From the NCBI GenBank assembly GCA_035518095.1, contig DATIXX010000071.1, positions 16,173 through 80,172 on the forward strand: 64,000 bases of DNA, written 5' to 3'. Every line of letters starts with the position of its first letter. Within the stretch, counting starts at the first letter, position 1. The translations under genes and the position numbers were made by a program. This document shows positions 1 through 9,974 of the stretch, piece after piece. Source of the stretch: Burkholderiales bacterium. GTDB lineage: Bacteria > Pseudomonadota > Gammaproteobacteria > Burkholderiales > JAHFRG01. Under the pieces are notes generated by a model, which ran no database searches, was not told where the DNA came from, and was given only the letters and a program-made list of their open reading frames with translations.

Positions 1-37
1 TATTGGGGTCTAGGGATTTTAAGTCGTCTAAAGTCAT
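1..37 (-). CDS. pilO: PilO, type IV pilus inner-membrane protein (N-terminal fragment)
   Basis: Only the first 12 codons lie in the window, reading MTLDDLKSLDPN. PilO proteins typically open with a similar acidic MxLDxLxxLDPN stretch before their single membrane helix. The ATG sits 6 bp after the pilN stop codon, the expected pilM-pilN-pilO order. PilO pairs with PilN in the inner-membrane alignment complex that links the pilus motor to the secretin. The identification rests on position plus this short match. Confidence 0.75.
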   Translation of the reverse strand, partial: MTLDDLKSLDPN

Positions 38-43
38 CCTGGC

Positions 44-634
44 TTAAGCTCCATGTTTGGGACCAGGTTTGAGCGAGGGTTTGGTCTCTTCTTTTGCGCG
101 CGCGAGGATAAAGTTCAAATTAAATTCGCTCAGCCTGTTAGTACCTTGGATGACGGTTTTGATTTCCACAAGGTTCGGAGACTCGAACTGGGGCGTTGAT
201 TCAAGATTGCGCAACAAGGTGGAAACGCGAGCATTGGTCTGGGCGTAACCGGTGAGATCAACCTTGTTGCCGGTTTCCTTAACACTCTTTAAGTAAACAC
301 CCTCGGGAAGCTGCCGCACCAGCTGATCGAGCAAATGAACCGTTTCCGAGCGGTTAGTTTGCAGCGCTTCGACCACTCTTTTGCGTGCCAGCAGCACCTG
401 GATTTGCTCTTTGAGCTTTTTAATTTCATTAATTTGTGTATCCAGAATAGCGATTTCCTTTTCCAGGAAGTGGTTGCGCTCCGCTTGGTAAGAGATTCGG
501 GCGCTGATAATGCCGTGCACAAAAAAGACAATAAGCAGCCCCAAGCCAACAGTCATGCCAGCTTGAATGTAAAAGTGGCGTTGCCTGGCGCGCCGCTTAA
601 GCTCACGGTGGGGCAGCAGGTTGATGCGGATCAC
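44..634 (-). CDS. pilN: PilN, type IV pilus inner-membrane alignment protein
   Basis: PilN anchors the type IV pilus alignment complex by binding PilM through a short cytoplasmic N-terminal motif. That motif is visible as INLLPHRE right after the start. A membrane helix (about residues 22-42) and a periplasmic coiled-coil plus ferredoxin-like region follow. I chose the GTG at 634: it is preceded by GGAGG at a good distance and overlaps the pilM stop as GTGA, giving 196 residues. The longer frame starting upstream adds ten residues before the conserved INLLP motif and is less likely. It is translationally coupled to pilM and followed by pilO. Confidence 0.9.
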   Translation of the reverse strand: MIRINLLPHRELKRRARQRHFYIQAGMTVGLGLLIVFFVHGIISARISYQAERNHFLEKEIAILDTQINEIKKLKEQIQVLLARKRVVEALQTNRSETVHLLDQLVRQLPEGVYLKSVKETGNKVDLTGYAQTNARVSTLLRNLESTPQFESPNLVEIKTVIQGTNRLSEFNLNFILARAKEETKPSLKPGPKHGA

Positions 635-1713
635 TGATCGAACCTCCGCATGGCAAGCCCGCACGCGACCATTAACGCGGGCGCGTCGGTGCTCAACTGG
701 CGCGGCCGTACCTTGCTGGAAAGCGCCATGTTTGCAAACGGATTGGCAACCATTGTGTTAACCTGCGTGCGGCTCGCCACCACGTCATCGAGACCCGGAA
801 TCATCGCGCAGCCACCGGCCAGGAGAATGTGGTGGGTTTGGCTGAATTGCGTGGACGTGAAAAAAAATTGCAAGGCGCGCGCAACTTCCAGTGCCAGCGT
901 ATCCATAAACGGTTGCAGCACATCGGTTTGATAATTATCGGGCAACGACCCATCTCGTTTTGCTTTTTCCGCTTCTTCCGAGGAGAGATTGAACCTGCGT
1001 TGGATTTCCTGTGTCAATTGATTGCCGCCGAACGGTTGTTCTCGGGTGTACACCGACTGGTTGTTATGCAGCACATTGATATTCATGATCGCAGTGCCGA
1101 TATCGACAATTGCCACAACTTGATCCCGGCCGCCGTCCGGCAACTGCGGTTCTATCAACTCGAAAGCAGTTTCCGTGGCAAAGGAATCCACGTCCATGAC
1201 TATAGCTTTGAGACCGGCCGCCTCGGCCGCCGCTACGCGGTCTTCAACCTTTTCCTTGCGCGATGCCGCAATAAGAACCTCGACTTCATCAGGATTGTTA
1301 GGCGCCTGCCCCAGCACCTGGAAGTCCAGATTGACTTCATCGATGGCAAAAGGGATGTACTGGTTGGCTTCGGCCGCAACTTGCTGTTCCAAGTCTTCCT
1401 CGCGTTGCCCGCCGGGAAGAACGATTTTCTTGGTAATCACCGCCGCTGCAGGCAATGCCATTGCAACGTTCTTTATGCGCGTGCCCATGCTTCTCCATCC
1501 ACGCTTGATACCGTCGCTCACCGCTTCCAGATTGGAGATATTGCCATCTACTACCGAATCCTTAGGCAGCGGCTCGATCGTATAGCGCTCGACCCGGTAC
1601 CCGCTTTTTCCTGCTTCGGAGATTTCGACCATCTTTACTGCGGACGAACTGACATCCACGCCGATCAAAGGCGGCGTGGGCATTTCAAAGAAATTGAATT
1701 TCCCTTTAGGCAT
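631..1713 (-). CDS. pilM: PilM, type IV pilus actin-like assembly ATPase
   Basis: PilM is a cytoplasmic, FtsA/actin-like protein that binds ATP and recruits PilN to the pilus base. The 360-residue product has the expected length. It carries the phosphate-binding segment LIGVDVSSSAVKMVEI near the N terminus, a second one (VAIVDIGTAIMNINV) in mid-protein, and LLAGGCAMIPGLDDVV near the C terminus, all typical of the actin fold. It is the first gene of a pilM-pilN-pilO operon and is divergent from mrcA, as in many beta- and gammaproteobacteria. Confidence 0.95.
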   Translation of the reverse strand: MPKGKFNFFEMPTPPLIGVDVSSSAVKMVEISEAGKSGYRVERYTIEPLPKDSVVDGNISNLEAVSDGIKRGWRSMGTRIKNVAMALPAAAVITKKIVLPGGQREEDLEQQVAAEANQYIPFAIDEVNLDFQVLGQAPNNPDEVEVLIAASRKEKVEDRVAAAEAAGLKAIVMDVDSFATETAFELIEPQLPDGGRDQVVAIVDIGTAIMNINVLHNNQSVYTREQPFGGNQLTQEIQRRFNLSSEEAEKAKRDGSLPDNYQTDVLQPFMDTLALEVARALQFFFTSTQFSQTHHILLAGGCAMIPGLDDVVASRTQVNTMVANPFANMALSSKVRPRQLSTDAPALMVACGLAMRRFDQ

Positions 1714-1730
1714 ATACCGGTTAGAGGCAA

Positions 1731-1759
1731 TCTATATAATTTACATTAAATCCTAGCAA
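1731..1759 (-). promoter_or_regulatory. predicted sigma70 promoter of the pilM operon
   Basis: On the minus strand TTGCTA (1754-1759) and TATAGA (1731-1736) are separated by exactly 17 bp, each matching four of six consensus bases. Transcription would start about 10 bp upstream of the pilM ATG. No strong ribosome-binding site precedes that ATG, so the leader is short and weakly defined. Confidence 0.45.
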
Positions 1760-1817
1760 CAAGCCCAAACCATGTAAAGTAAATTTTTGGCAAATTTCTT
1801 TTGGAGCTCAGTGCGCC

Positions 1818-1823
1818 TATAAT
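1818..1823 (+). promoter_or_regulatory. -10 box upstream of mrcA
   Basis: A perfect TATAAT lies 40 bp before the mrcA start codon in the divergent pilM/mrcA spacer. I find no good -35 hexamer at 16-18 bp, so only the -10 element is called. Confidence 0.4.
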
Positions 1824-1863
1824 CGCCCAAATTCATGAATCTTACCTTTAAGATGAAAACGTT

Positions 1864-4200
1864 ATGATCGTTGCTCGTTGGTTGGGATTCCTGTTGCTTG
1901 CGATACTTGGAGCGGGCTTACTTGGGGCGCTACTCGCGGCCTTTGCCGCGATAATTGCGTACCCCAGCCTGCCGTCACTTGAAACCTTGACTGATTACCG
2001 ACCCAAGATTCCGCTGCGGGTATATACCGCGGACGGTTATTTGATTGGCGAATTCGGAGAAGAACGGCGTAACGTGGTCAGAATCGAAACTGTGCCGAAA
2101 CTGATGGTACAGGCGATCTTGGCTGCTGAGGACGAGCGCTTTTACCAACATGGTGGCGTGGATTACGTTGGGGTGCTGCGCGCGGCCTATTCCAATTTTT
2201 CTTCTGGGGCCGCCCGCCAGGGGGCTAGCACCATTACCATGCAAGTTGCCCGCAATTTTTTTCTAACCAAGGAAAAGACACTGGCACGCAAATTCAGCGA
2301 AGCGCTGCTAGCCTTGAAGATCGAACATATTTTGAGCAAAGACAAAATCCTCGAGCTGTACATTAACCAAATTTACCTGGGACAGCGCGCCTATGGCTTT
2401 GCAGCTGCCGCGCAGACCTATTTTGGCAAACCACTGGACCAACTGAACCTAGGCGAAATGGCGATGCTCGCCGGCCTGCCGAAAGCGCCTTCGCGCGATA
2501 ACCCGATTGATAATCCAAAACGCGCCAAACAACGCCAGCAATATGTGCTGCGCCGTATGCTGGACCTTAAGTTGATCACTGACGAGCAATATCGAACCGC
2601 AGGCGCACAACCCATAGTGGTAAAGCAAGAACAGCAGGAATTCGCGGTGAAAGGCGACTACGTCGCGGAAATGGTGCGTCAGGCCATGTACGAGCAGTAC
2701 CAAGACGAAGCCTATACTCGGGGCTTCAACGTATATACCACAGTGCTCAAATCGCATCAGGATGCTGCTTACGCCGCGTTGCGCGACGGGGTGATGGAAT
2801 ATGACCGGCGCCACGGCTATCGCGGGCCGGAAGGATATATCGAATTGCCGCGCGATCCGTCCCAGGCGGAAAATATTATCGACGACGCGCTTTCAGAGGT
2901 TAGTGAAAGCGGTGATCTTATTCCCGCCGTGGTGTTAGAGGCGAGTCCGAGATTGGTGAAGGCCTACGTCAAAGGCGGTGAAACAGTGGATATCAGTGGT
3001 GAAGGGCTTAAGTTTGTGAAGGAAAATATCGGGGAACGCGTCAAACTGCGGCAGCGTATCCGGAGGGGGTCGCTAATTCGGCTCCAGAAAGATGAACGTG
3101 ATCAGTGGCAAATCACGCAACTACCGGCCGTTGAGGCCGCGCTCGTGTCATTGAATCCAAAAGACGGGGCCATACTCGCGCTGGTTGGGGGATTTGACTT
3201 CAATCACAATAAGTTTAACCACGTCACTCAGGCTTTTCGCCAGCCTGGCTCGAGTTTCAAGCCCTTTATTTATTCTGCGGCACTGGAGAAAGGATTTACG
3301 CCGGCGACAGTGATAAATGACGCCCCACTCGTGGTGGACCCTTCTCAAACCGGCGACGAGGACTGGGAACCCAGAAACTTCGAAGACCAATACTCCGGAC
3401 CGATCCGGTTTCGCATTGCTTTAGCCAAATCCAAAAACCTGGTTTCAGTGCGCATATTGCAAGCCATTACCCCGCAGTACGCGCAGGATTACATCACCCG
3501 GTTCGGATTCGATCCATCGCGCCATCCGCCGTATCTGACGATGGCCCTGGGCGCGGGTACCGCTACCCCGTTGCAGATGGCGACTGGCTACGCAGTGTTC
3601 GCCAACGGTGGATACCGAATTACTCCCTATTTCATACAGCGCATTGAAGACGACCGCGGCAATGTGCTGGTGCAGGCCAAACCGGAACGCGCGGGAGACG
3701 GTGCACCGCGCGTTATTGATGCTAGAAATGCTTTTATAATGACCACGCTTATGCAGGATGTTATCGCCAAGGGGACCGGGGTGCGGGCGAGGGAGCTTAA
3801 GCGCACGGATTTGGCAGGCAAAACCGGTACTACTAATGAAAACGTGGACGCATGGTTTGCAGGCTATCAACCTAATATCGTCGCGGTGGCTTGGATTGGT
3901 TATGATCAGCCCAATACTCTCGGTGAGCATGAAACGGGTGCCGTTGCCGCGTTGCCGATGTGGATCGAATACATGGGCCAAGTGCTGAAAGGCATGCCGG
4001 AAGCAAGCTACTCGGCGCCTGAAGGTGTTGTTACCGCGAAGATAAACCCGGATACCGGTTTGCGGGACCCGGAAAACAAAAACGGCATTGTCGAATATTT
4101 TTATGCGGAGAATCTGCCCCCAGAACAGGAAAATGGTTTTGGCGGATCACCGGGAAATTCAGGCCGACCCGCTGAAGAAATTAAGAACCAGCTCTTTTAA
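1864..4200 (+). CDS. mrcA: Penicillin-binding protein 1A, bifunctional glycosyltransferase/transpeptidase
   Basis: This enzyme polymerises lipid II into glycan strands and cross-links the peptides at the outer face of the inner membrane. The 778-residue protein begins with one membrane helix (about residues 5-32). The glycosyltransferase domain has the EDERFYQHGG motif near residues 89-98 and a GASTITMQ motif further on. The transpeptidase domain shows SxxK at S463-K466, SKN at 523-525 and KTGTT at 653-657, so all catalytic motifs are intact. It is divergent from pilM, the classical ponA-pilM arrangement. Confidence 0.96.
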   Translation: MIVARWLGFLLLAILGAGLLGALLAAFAAIIAYPSLPSLETLTDYRPKIPLRVYTADGYLIGEFGEERRNVVRIETVPKLMVQAILAAEDERFYQHGGVDYVGVLRAAYSNFSSGAARQGASTITMQVARNFFLTKEKTLARKFSEALLALKIEHILSKDKILELYINQIYLGQRAYGFAAAAQTYFGKPLDQLNLGEMAMLAGLPKAPSRDNPIDNPKRAKQRQQYVLRRMLDLKLITDEQYRTAGAQPIVVKQEQQEFAVKGDYVAEMVRQAMYEQYQDEAYTRGFNVYTTVLKSHQDAAYAALRDGVMEYDRRHGYRGPEGYIELPRDPSQAENIIDDALSEVSESGDLIPAVVLEASPRLVKAYVKGGETVDISGEGLKFVKENIGERVKLRQRIRRGSLIRLQKDERDQWQITQLPAVEAALVSLNPKDGAILALVGGFDFNHNKFNHVTQAFRQPGSSFKPFIYSAALEKGFTPATVINDAPLVVDPSQTGDEDWEPRNFEDQYSGPIRFRIALAKSKNLVSVRILQAITPQYAQDYITRFGFDPSRHPPYLTMALGAGTATPLQMATGYAVFANGGYRITPYFIQRIEDDRGNVLVQAKPERAGDGAPRVIDARNAFIMTTLMQDVIAKGTGVRARELKRTDLAGKTGTTNENVDAWFAGYQPNIVAVAWIGYDQPNTLGEHETGAVAALPMWIEYMGQVLKGMPEASYSAPEGVVTAKINPDTGLRDPENKNGIVEYFYAENLPPEQENGFGGSPGNSGRPAEEIKNQLF

Positions 4201-4212
4201 GCGGCGGAAATC

Positions 4213-4821
4213 ATGCCGAGAGTTCCTGGCCCAAAACGACAACAGCTGCGTGAACATATTGCCTACCAAGCGGCGCGTCTAATGGCTAAGGACGGCATCG
4301 CCGACTTTGCATTGGCAAAACGCAAAGCGGCGCGACAAGCCGGCGCTTCCAACCTGCGGGAGCTCCCCACCAATGAGGAAGTGGAACAGGCTTTGCGCGC
4401 CTATCAGGAACTCTATCAAGGCGAAGAACAACGGGCTGTACTCGTGCATCTAAGAAGGCAAGCCATTGCAGTAATGCAATTGCTTACCCGTTTTAATCCA
4501 CACTTAACAGGATCGGTCCTCTCGGGCACCGCGGGCAGGCACTCCGAGGTCAGTTTGCAGCTGTTTGTGGACAACGTAAAGGATGTCGAACTATTTTTAC
4601 TGAATAATCAAATACCTTATCGAAGAGCCGAAAAGCGCATGTATGTCGGCGAAGCATTGCGTGTGATTCCGGTGTTTGCTGTAGACGGCAAGGACGCGGT
4701 TGTGACAGTTGCGGTTTTTTTGACGGATGACCAGCGTCACGCGCTTAGGTCCTCAGTCGACGGGAAACCGATCGAGCGCGCCCGGACTGAGGTGGTGGAG
4801 ACCCTACTGCAAAGGCTATGA
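4213..4821 (+). CDS. Conserved protein of unknown function, possible degenerate nucleotidyltransferase fold
   Basis: I do not recognise a named family. The 202-residue product starts 12 bp after mrcA and is probably cotranscribed with it. It is soluble, with a basic, helical N-terminal half (residues 1-90). The second half holds the segment HLTGSVLSGTAGRHSEVSLQ, followed by alternating strands and helices. GS followed about ten residues later by an acidic/strand motif is reminiscent of the GSx10DxD pattern of minimal nucleotidyltransferases, but the two aspartates are replaced by SEV and LQ, so catalysis is doubtful. That reading is inference only. The gene ends 10 bp from the convergent hemB stop. 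Confidence 0.6.
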   Translation: MPRVPGPKRQQLREHIAYQAARLMAKDGIADFALAKRKAARQAGASNLRELPTNEEVEQALRAYQELYQGEEQRAVLVHLRRQAIAVMQLLTRFNPHLTGSVLSGTAGRHSEVSLQLFVDNVKDVELFLLNNQIPYRRAEKRMYVGEALRVIPVFAVDGKDAVVTVAVFLTDDQRHALRSSVDGKPIERARTEVVETLLQRL

Positions 4822-4831
4822 GCCAAGTGTT

Positions 4832-5857
<1,026 letters not shown>

Positions 5858-6002
5858 CTATAAATTTTTATATTGACACAATATTCTGATTAACGGAAAG
5901 GGCACAGGCTTGAATTAACTTGAGCGCGAACGCCTTTTTATGCTCAGGCGCAGTACGCTTTTTTGATTTTAGGCTATTGATAATAAAAACGATAATTTTT
6001 TC

Positions 6003-6149
6003 CGGGTGAACGGAACTTATACCATCCCCCGGAGAACTAATGTTGCAGACGGTTGTTTTCGTCTCCCGCTTCTCCTCCCTGAGCGGGTGCCTTAAATCTA
6101 ATTAAGGCGTTTCGCCCCCGGTTTGTTCCCCTTTAACCGGGGGTTTTTT
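6003..6149 (+). ncRNA. Candidate small RNA with stacked hairpins and intrinsic terminator
   Basis: The stretch folds into consecutive stem-loops: TCCGGG/CCCGGA (6001-6006 with 6028-6033), AGACG/CGTCT (6047-6051 with 6060-6064), CCCGC/GCGGG (6065-6069 with 6083-6087), a perfect 7 bp GCCTTAA/TTAAGGC (6089-6095 with 6102-6108), and the terminator. The loop of the third hairpin is TTCTCCTCCCTGA, complementary to a Shine-Dalgarno sequence. Two GATAAT hexamers (5979-5984 and 5991-5996) lie just upstream. No reading frame covers it, and no known RNA family was recognised. The 5' end is a guess. Confidence 0.5.
6115..6149 (+). terminator. Strong rho-independent terminator
   Basis: A perfect 9 bp stem, CCCCCGGTT (6115-6123) with AACCGGGGG (6135-6143), encloses an 11-base loop and is followed by six T residues. 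On the opposite strand there is no T run, so it terminates plus-strand transcription only. No plus-strand protein gene precedes it; the nearest upstream candidate is the small RNA described here. Confidence 0.9.
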
Positions 6150-6759
6150 ATTCTTGAGACCGACGCAAAATTGCGCCAAAGCGGCGGGGAGGGCGGCAAC
6201 GGGTTCAGTAATCCCGGTTCTGGAAATGGCTGGCAACGAATTGCACCTACATCGGTACCCAAACCGGGCTAACGTTTCAGCAACATTGCGAAGCAGGTCT
6301 TTTACGCCTGTTTGTTCGACTCGGTGTCCAAGTTCAGCAGGGTATGAACGGTGTTCCGGATCGGCGGGGAAACCGAGCGGCAATTTTGTACCCGGTCCAA
6401 TCAACTATTTTCTGGTTTGCAGCTACTCGCTTAACTGCAGTTCTCCACGCCGCAGAGCGGCAGGCGCCGTCACATAACCCAGTCGGTCGGATCCAAACGA
6501 TAGCTCGCATCCCACTAGCTCAAAAAAATTGCCCAATGGCCGCGGTTGATCTGGAAATGCAAATAAGCCATTTGGCATTTGCAAGCGCACTTTTTTGCGC
6601 TCGATTTTGCGAGTTTGCAGCAATCTACAATAGTTATCTCTTTGCCAAATGACGCGTGCCGATCGGGCGGGTTCCGAATACAGGAAAGGATTTGGCGCGC
6701 TGAAACCGGGAAATGAATAGATTCGACGCACGTAGTTTAATAGCGCGATTGACAATGGC
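6150..6759. other. Gene-poor spacer before cytochrome c4
   Basis: About 600 bp with only short, overlapping frames on both strands whose translations are rich in Arg, Ser and Cys and resemble no family I know. I find no tRNA, rRNA or insertion-sequence hallmark. It may be decayed coding sequence, but nothing in it can be named. Confidence 0.5.
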
Positions 6760-6768
6760 TGATATAAA
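6760..6768 (+). promoter_or_regulatory. extended -10 promoter element before cytochrome c4
   Basis: TGATATAAA fits the extended -10 pattern TGnTATAAT and lies about 46 bp before the cytochrome c4 start codon. A TTGACA at 6749-6754 is too close (8 bp) to serve as its -35 box. Confidence 0.35.
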
Positions 6769-6814
6769 ATGAGCCGGTTATTGGAACGGGGATTTTTAGG
6801 GAACTGATCAGAGA

Positions 6815-7429
6815 ATGAAACCTACTATGCTGTTGCTCGCTGCGGCCGGCATGCTGTGTCCGGCTATCGCCGCCAATCCGGCGCAGGGCGACGCAGCAAA
6901 AGTGCAGCAAATCGCGACTCAAGTATGCGCCGCATGCCATGGCGCGGACGGAAATAGCCTGCTCCCGGCGACTCCCAATCTTGCCGGGCAGTACCCTGAG
7001 TATCTTACCAGCCAGTTGCTGAGTTTTAAGACGGGCGCGCGCAAGAACGCGGTGATGTCCGGGATCGCTGCCACTCTGACTCCGGATGATATGAAAAATT
7101 TGGGGGCCTACTATGGTGAACAGCCCCCAAAGCTCGGCACTGCCACAAACCCCGAACTGGTTGCCCTCGGAGAAAAGATATATCGGGGCGGCGTTGCCGC
7201 GACCGCCGTTCCCGCGTGCGCTGCCTGCCATACTCCTGATGGCGCCGGTATTCCCCCGCTGTTTCCGCGTCTTGCTGGCCAGCACGCGGAGTATGTCCTC
7301 GCGCAATTAAAAGCGTTCAGCAGTGGCGAGCGTGCTGATGACAACAGCAAAATGATGCGTGCTATCGCGGTGAAACTTAGCGACAAGGAAATGCAGGCCG
7401 TGGGCCAGTACATTTCGGGTCTACATTAA
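6815..7429 (+). CDS. Diheme cytochrome c4
   Basis: Cytochrome c4 is a periplasmic or membrane-attached electron carrier that feeds terminal oxidases. The 204-residue precursor begins with a signal peptide ending near AIA (residue 19). It contains two homologous cytochrome c domains, each with a CAACH heme site: C38-C41-H42 and C135-C138-H139. Candidate axial methionines are M81 and M180 or M181, each in the expected region about 40 residues after its heme site. Duplicate GQxxEYxxxQL segments (60s and 150s) confirm the tandem architecture. It stands alone, convergent with the GNAT gene. Confidence 0.93.
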   Translation: MKPTMLLLAAAGMLCPAIAANPAQGDAAKVQQIATQVCAACHGADGNSLLPATPNLAGQYPEYLTSQLLSFKTGARKNAVMSGIAATLTPDDMKNLGAYYGEQPPKLGTATNPELVALGEKIYRGGVAATAVPACAACHTPDGAGIPPLFPRLAGQHAEYVLAQLKAFSSGERADDNSKMMRAIAVKLSDKEMQAVGQYISGLH

Positions 7430-7478
7430 AGCATATCTCCATCAATCAAAGTTTCTACCCGCATACCTTCCAGCCGCT

Positions 7479-8069
7479 TTAGCCTAATTCATTTTTTCGC
7501 GTTATCGCCCGTGCGAATTTCCTGGCGGATAGAAGCTGCGCTTTCATAGCAATATCCCATAGCGCAACCTTATCCTGTACCAACTCGTTCGCAACGTTCG
7601 CCGCATCGGGCGGCGGCAATTCCAGATGCGCGTCGGTCTCACCAGCGCCCGCGGCGACCACCCGCATTCCCGACTTGGCCGCAATGTGCACCATGGGCCG
7701 GTTCTCGCTGAGGCAGTGCATGAAAAGAATTTTGATATAGTGGTTACGCGCATGCGCCTCGGCGCGCTTAAATAGCGCCGTACCGATACCTTGGCGGCGA
7801 TGTCCGGGCAAAATGCTTACGCCAAGCTCGGCGGCGTCGTGTTCAGGATCAAGTGCCAAGTGCGCGACTCCGGCAAGCTTCAGACTGTCATCGAATACGC
7901 CGAACACCGCGTCCTTTTCGAAGTTGATTTTGTCCACATAGGAATTCAGCGCTTCCTTGCTCAACGAGCTGCCAAAGCGCAATCGCAGGTCTTCGGGCGG
8001 AAGAGCGAGGAAGTGCTGGCGCAATGCCTCGTCGCTGAGTGCCGACAACTGTTTGATGAGCGCCGTCAT
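7479..8069 (-). CDS. GNAT-family N-acetyltransferase
   Basis: A 196-residue protein with one GNAT domain. Motif A, the acetyl-CoA pyrophosphate loop, is visible as [17 protein letters not shown] at about residues 88-104, preceded by the ELGVSI strand. The substrate is unknown. The start codon overlaps the hemL stop as ATGA, so it is the last gene of thiD-thiE-hemL-GNAT and is probably translationally coupled to hemL. The overlap does not by itself show a role in heme or thiamine metabolism. Confidence 0.85.
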   Translation of the reverse strand: MTALIKQLSALSDEALRQHFLALPPEDLRLRFGSSLSKEALNSYVDKINFEKDAVFGVFDDSLKLAGVAHLALDPEHDAAELGVSILPGHRRQGIGTALFKRAEAHARNHYIKILFMHCLSENRPMVHIAAKSGMRVVAAGAGETDAHLELPPPDAANVANELVQDKVALWDIAMKAQLLSARKFARAITRKNELG

Positions 8070-9346
8070 AACTCGGCAAACACCTGCTCGGCCGCCGCGA
8101 GCGTTGCATCAATTTCCCTTTCGCCGTGCGCAGCAGATACAAAACCCGCTTCAAATGGCGACGGAGCGAAATAGAAGCCTTTTTGCAGCATGGCGTGGAA
8201 AAAACGCGTGAACCTGGATGTATCGCACTGTCTGACTTCGCTGTAATTTTGCGGCGGATTTTGCCGGAAATAAATGCCAAACATGCCTCCTACAGCTTGT
8301 GACGAAAATGCTGCTCGGCGTCTGCGGGCGGCCATGCTCAAGCCTTCGCACAGTTTTTGCGTAGCTGCGGAGAGCTTTTCGTAAAATCCGGGCGCTTGGA
8401 CCAAGCGCAGCGTCGCCAAGCCCGCCGCCACTGCCACTGGATTGCCTGAGAGCGTGCCCGCCTGATATACCGGGCCGCACGGGGAAATGTCCTGCATGAT
8501 ATCGCGTCTGCCGCCGAACGCGCCAAGCGGCATGCCGCCTCCAATTATCTTGCCCAGGGTAGTGAGATCAGGAATGATTTTGTAGAGCCCCTGTGCACCC
8601 GTCAGCGCAACCCTAAATCCGGTCATCACCTCGTCGAAAATGAGCACCGCGCCATTTTTTGTACACAGACTTCTAAGCAGCTGCAAGAATTCCATTGTGG
8701 GTTTGACTAAGTTCATATTGCCGGCGACAGGTTCCACTATCACTGCAGCGATTTCCCCGCCCATGTTATTGAAAATTCGCTCCAAGGCTTCGCTGTCGTT
8801 AAATTCAAGCACCGTGGTCAGGGCAGCGATTTGCGTTGGAACGCCGGCAGAATCGGGCTGGGCCAAAGTGAGTGCGCCCGATCCCGCCTTCACCAGCAAC
8901 GAGTCCGCGTGGCCATGATAACAACCGGCAAACTTGATGATGCGGTTTCTGCCAGTAAAGCCGCGCGCAAGGCGAACCGCGCTCATCGTGGCCTCGGTAC
9001 CGGAGCTCACCAGGCGCACCTGTTGCAGTGACGGTAATAGCTGACACAGAAGCCGCGCCATTTCCAGTTCGGTTTCAGTTGGTGCGCCAAAGCTCAGGCC
9101 TTTAGCGGCCGTTCGGTCGACCGCGGCGACGACATCAGGATATGCGTGGCCAAGAATTAGCGGACCCCAGGAGCCGACGTAATCCACGTAGGCCTTGCCG
9201 TCCGCATCCCATACCGTTGCACCCTGACCCCGAGTCACAAAAAACGGAGTGCCACCGACGGATTTAAATGCTCGCACCGGCGAATTTACTCCGCCCGGAA
9301 TGAATTGTTGCGATTGCTCGAATAGTTCCTGGTTACGCGACGCCAT
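8066..9346 (-). CDS. hemL: Glutamate-1-semialdehyde 2,1-aminomutase
   Basis: HemL is the PLP enzyme that converts glutamate-1-semialdehyde to 5-aminolevulinate, the substrate of HemB. I start it at the ATG at 9346 ([11 protein letters not shown]), giving 426 residues, the usual length; the open frame extends further upstream but only into thiE. Visible features are the N-terminal [18 protein letters not shown], the PLP-phosphate [10 protein letters not shown] segment, [10 protein letters not shown], and the PLP lysine in [12 protein letters not shown]. It overlaps the end of thiE by 14 bp and the GNAT gene by 4 bp. Confidence 0.96.
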   Translation of the reverse strand: MASRNQELFEQSQQFIPGGVNSPVRAFKSVGGTPFFVTRGQGATVWDADGKAYVDYVGSWGPLILGHAYPDVVAAVDRTAAKGLSFGAPTETELEMARLLCQLLPSLQQVRLVSSGTEATMSAVRLARGFTGRNRIIKFAGCYHGHADSLLVKAGSGALTLAQPDSAGVPTQIAALTTVLEFNDSEALERIFNNMGGEIAAVIVEPVAGNMNLVKPTMEFLQLLRSLCTKNGAVLIFDEVMTGFRVALTGAQGLYKIIPDLTTLGKIIGGGMPLGAFGGRRDIMQDISPCGPVYQAGTLSGNPVAVAAGLATLRLVQAPGFYEKLSAATQKLCEGLSMAARRRRAAFSSQAVGGMFGIYFRQNPPQNYSEVRQCDTSRFTRFFHAMLQKGFYFAPSPFEAGFVSAAHGEREIDATLAAAEQVFAEL

Positions 9347-9974
9347 GACGTTGATGCGCAAACAAAGAAGCAAAAATTTTTGCCGTTTCCACGATGTCGG
9401 AGGCATTGAAAAGTGCGGAAATGACGCCAACCGCGTCCGCACCCGCTTCTATCAGCAACGCGGCGTTTTGCAGATTGATTCCTCCAATTGCCACGACGGG
9501 CACGTTCAGCCGCAATTTTGCGTTCCGCAACAATTTGAACGGCGCTCTGACTGCATCGGGTTTGACAGTGGAAGAAAAGAAACGTCCGAACGCTACATAA
9601 TCTGCTCCCTCGGCCTCGCATTGGAGCGCGCGCTGCAAATCGTTGTAGCACGAAGCGCCAAGGAGCTTATGCTTGCCAAGCCTGATTCGCGCGTCCGCGA
9701 TCGGACAGTCGCTCGATCCAAGATGTACACCGCCGGCGTTAATTTCAAGCGCCAGTTCCAGGTCGTCGTTAACGATCATTGGCACTGCGGCCTCGCGGCA
9801 TACGCGCATAAGTGCGCTTGCCTGCTGCAGCTTAAGTGATTGATCGGCGCTCTTGTTACGGTATTGAAGGGCGCGCGCGCCGCCTTCAAGCGCCAGGCGC
9901 ACTTGTTTAATTAATTTCTGGGTATCAGCCAGGTCGGGAGTTATTGCGTAAAGACCACTAATCCTGCCGTTCAT
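9333..9974 (-). CDS. thiE: Thiamine-phosphate synthase
   Basis: ThiE joins HMP pyrophosphate and thiazole phosphate to make thiamine phosphate. Starting at the ATG at 9974 ([15 protein letters not shown]) gives 213 residues, matching the family; the longer frame runs into thiD. Recognisable TIM-barrel motifs are [27 protein letters not shown] (substrate pocket) and [12 protein letters not shown] with [13 protein letters not shown] near the phosphate site. It overlaps thiD by 17 bp and hemL by 14 bp, so the three genes form one transcript. ThiD makes its co-substrate. Confidence 0.94.
   Translation of the reverse strand: MNGRISGLYAITPDLADTQKLIKQVRLALEGGARALQYRNKSADQSLKLQQASALMRVCREAAVPMIVNDDLELALEINAGGVHLGSSDCPIADARIRLGKHKLLGASCYNDLQRALQCEAEGADYVAFGRFFSSTVKPDAVRAPFKLLRNAKLRLNVPVVAIGGINLQNAALLIEAGADAVGVISALFNASDIVETAKIFASLFAHQRHGVA

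Noticed and set aside
829..1749. 306-codon plus-strand open frame
   Set aside because: It is fully antisense to pilM, which is unmistakable; long antisense frames of this kind are common in GC-rich genes.
6102..6755. Minus-strand open frames 6102-6404 and 6423-6755 and plus-strand frame 6154-6477
   Set aside because: Translations match no family I know, one overlaps the terminator hairpin, none has a good ribosome-binding site, and composition is unlike neighbouring proteins.
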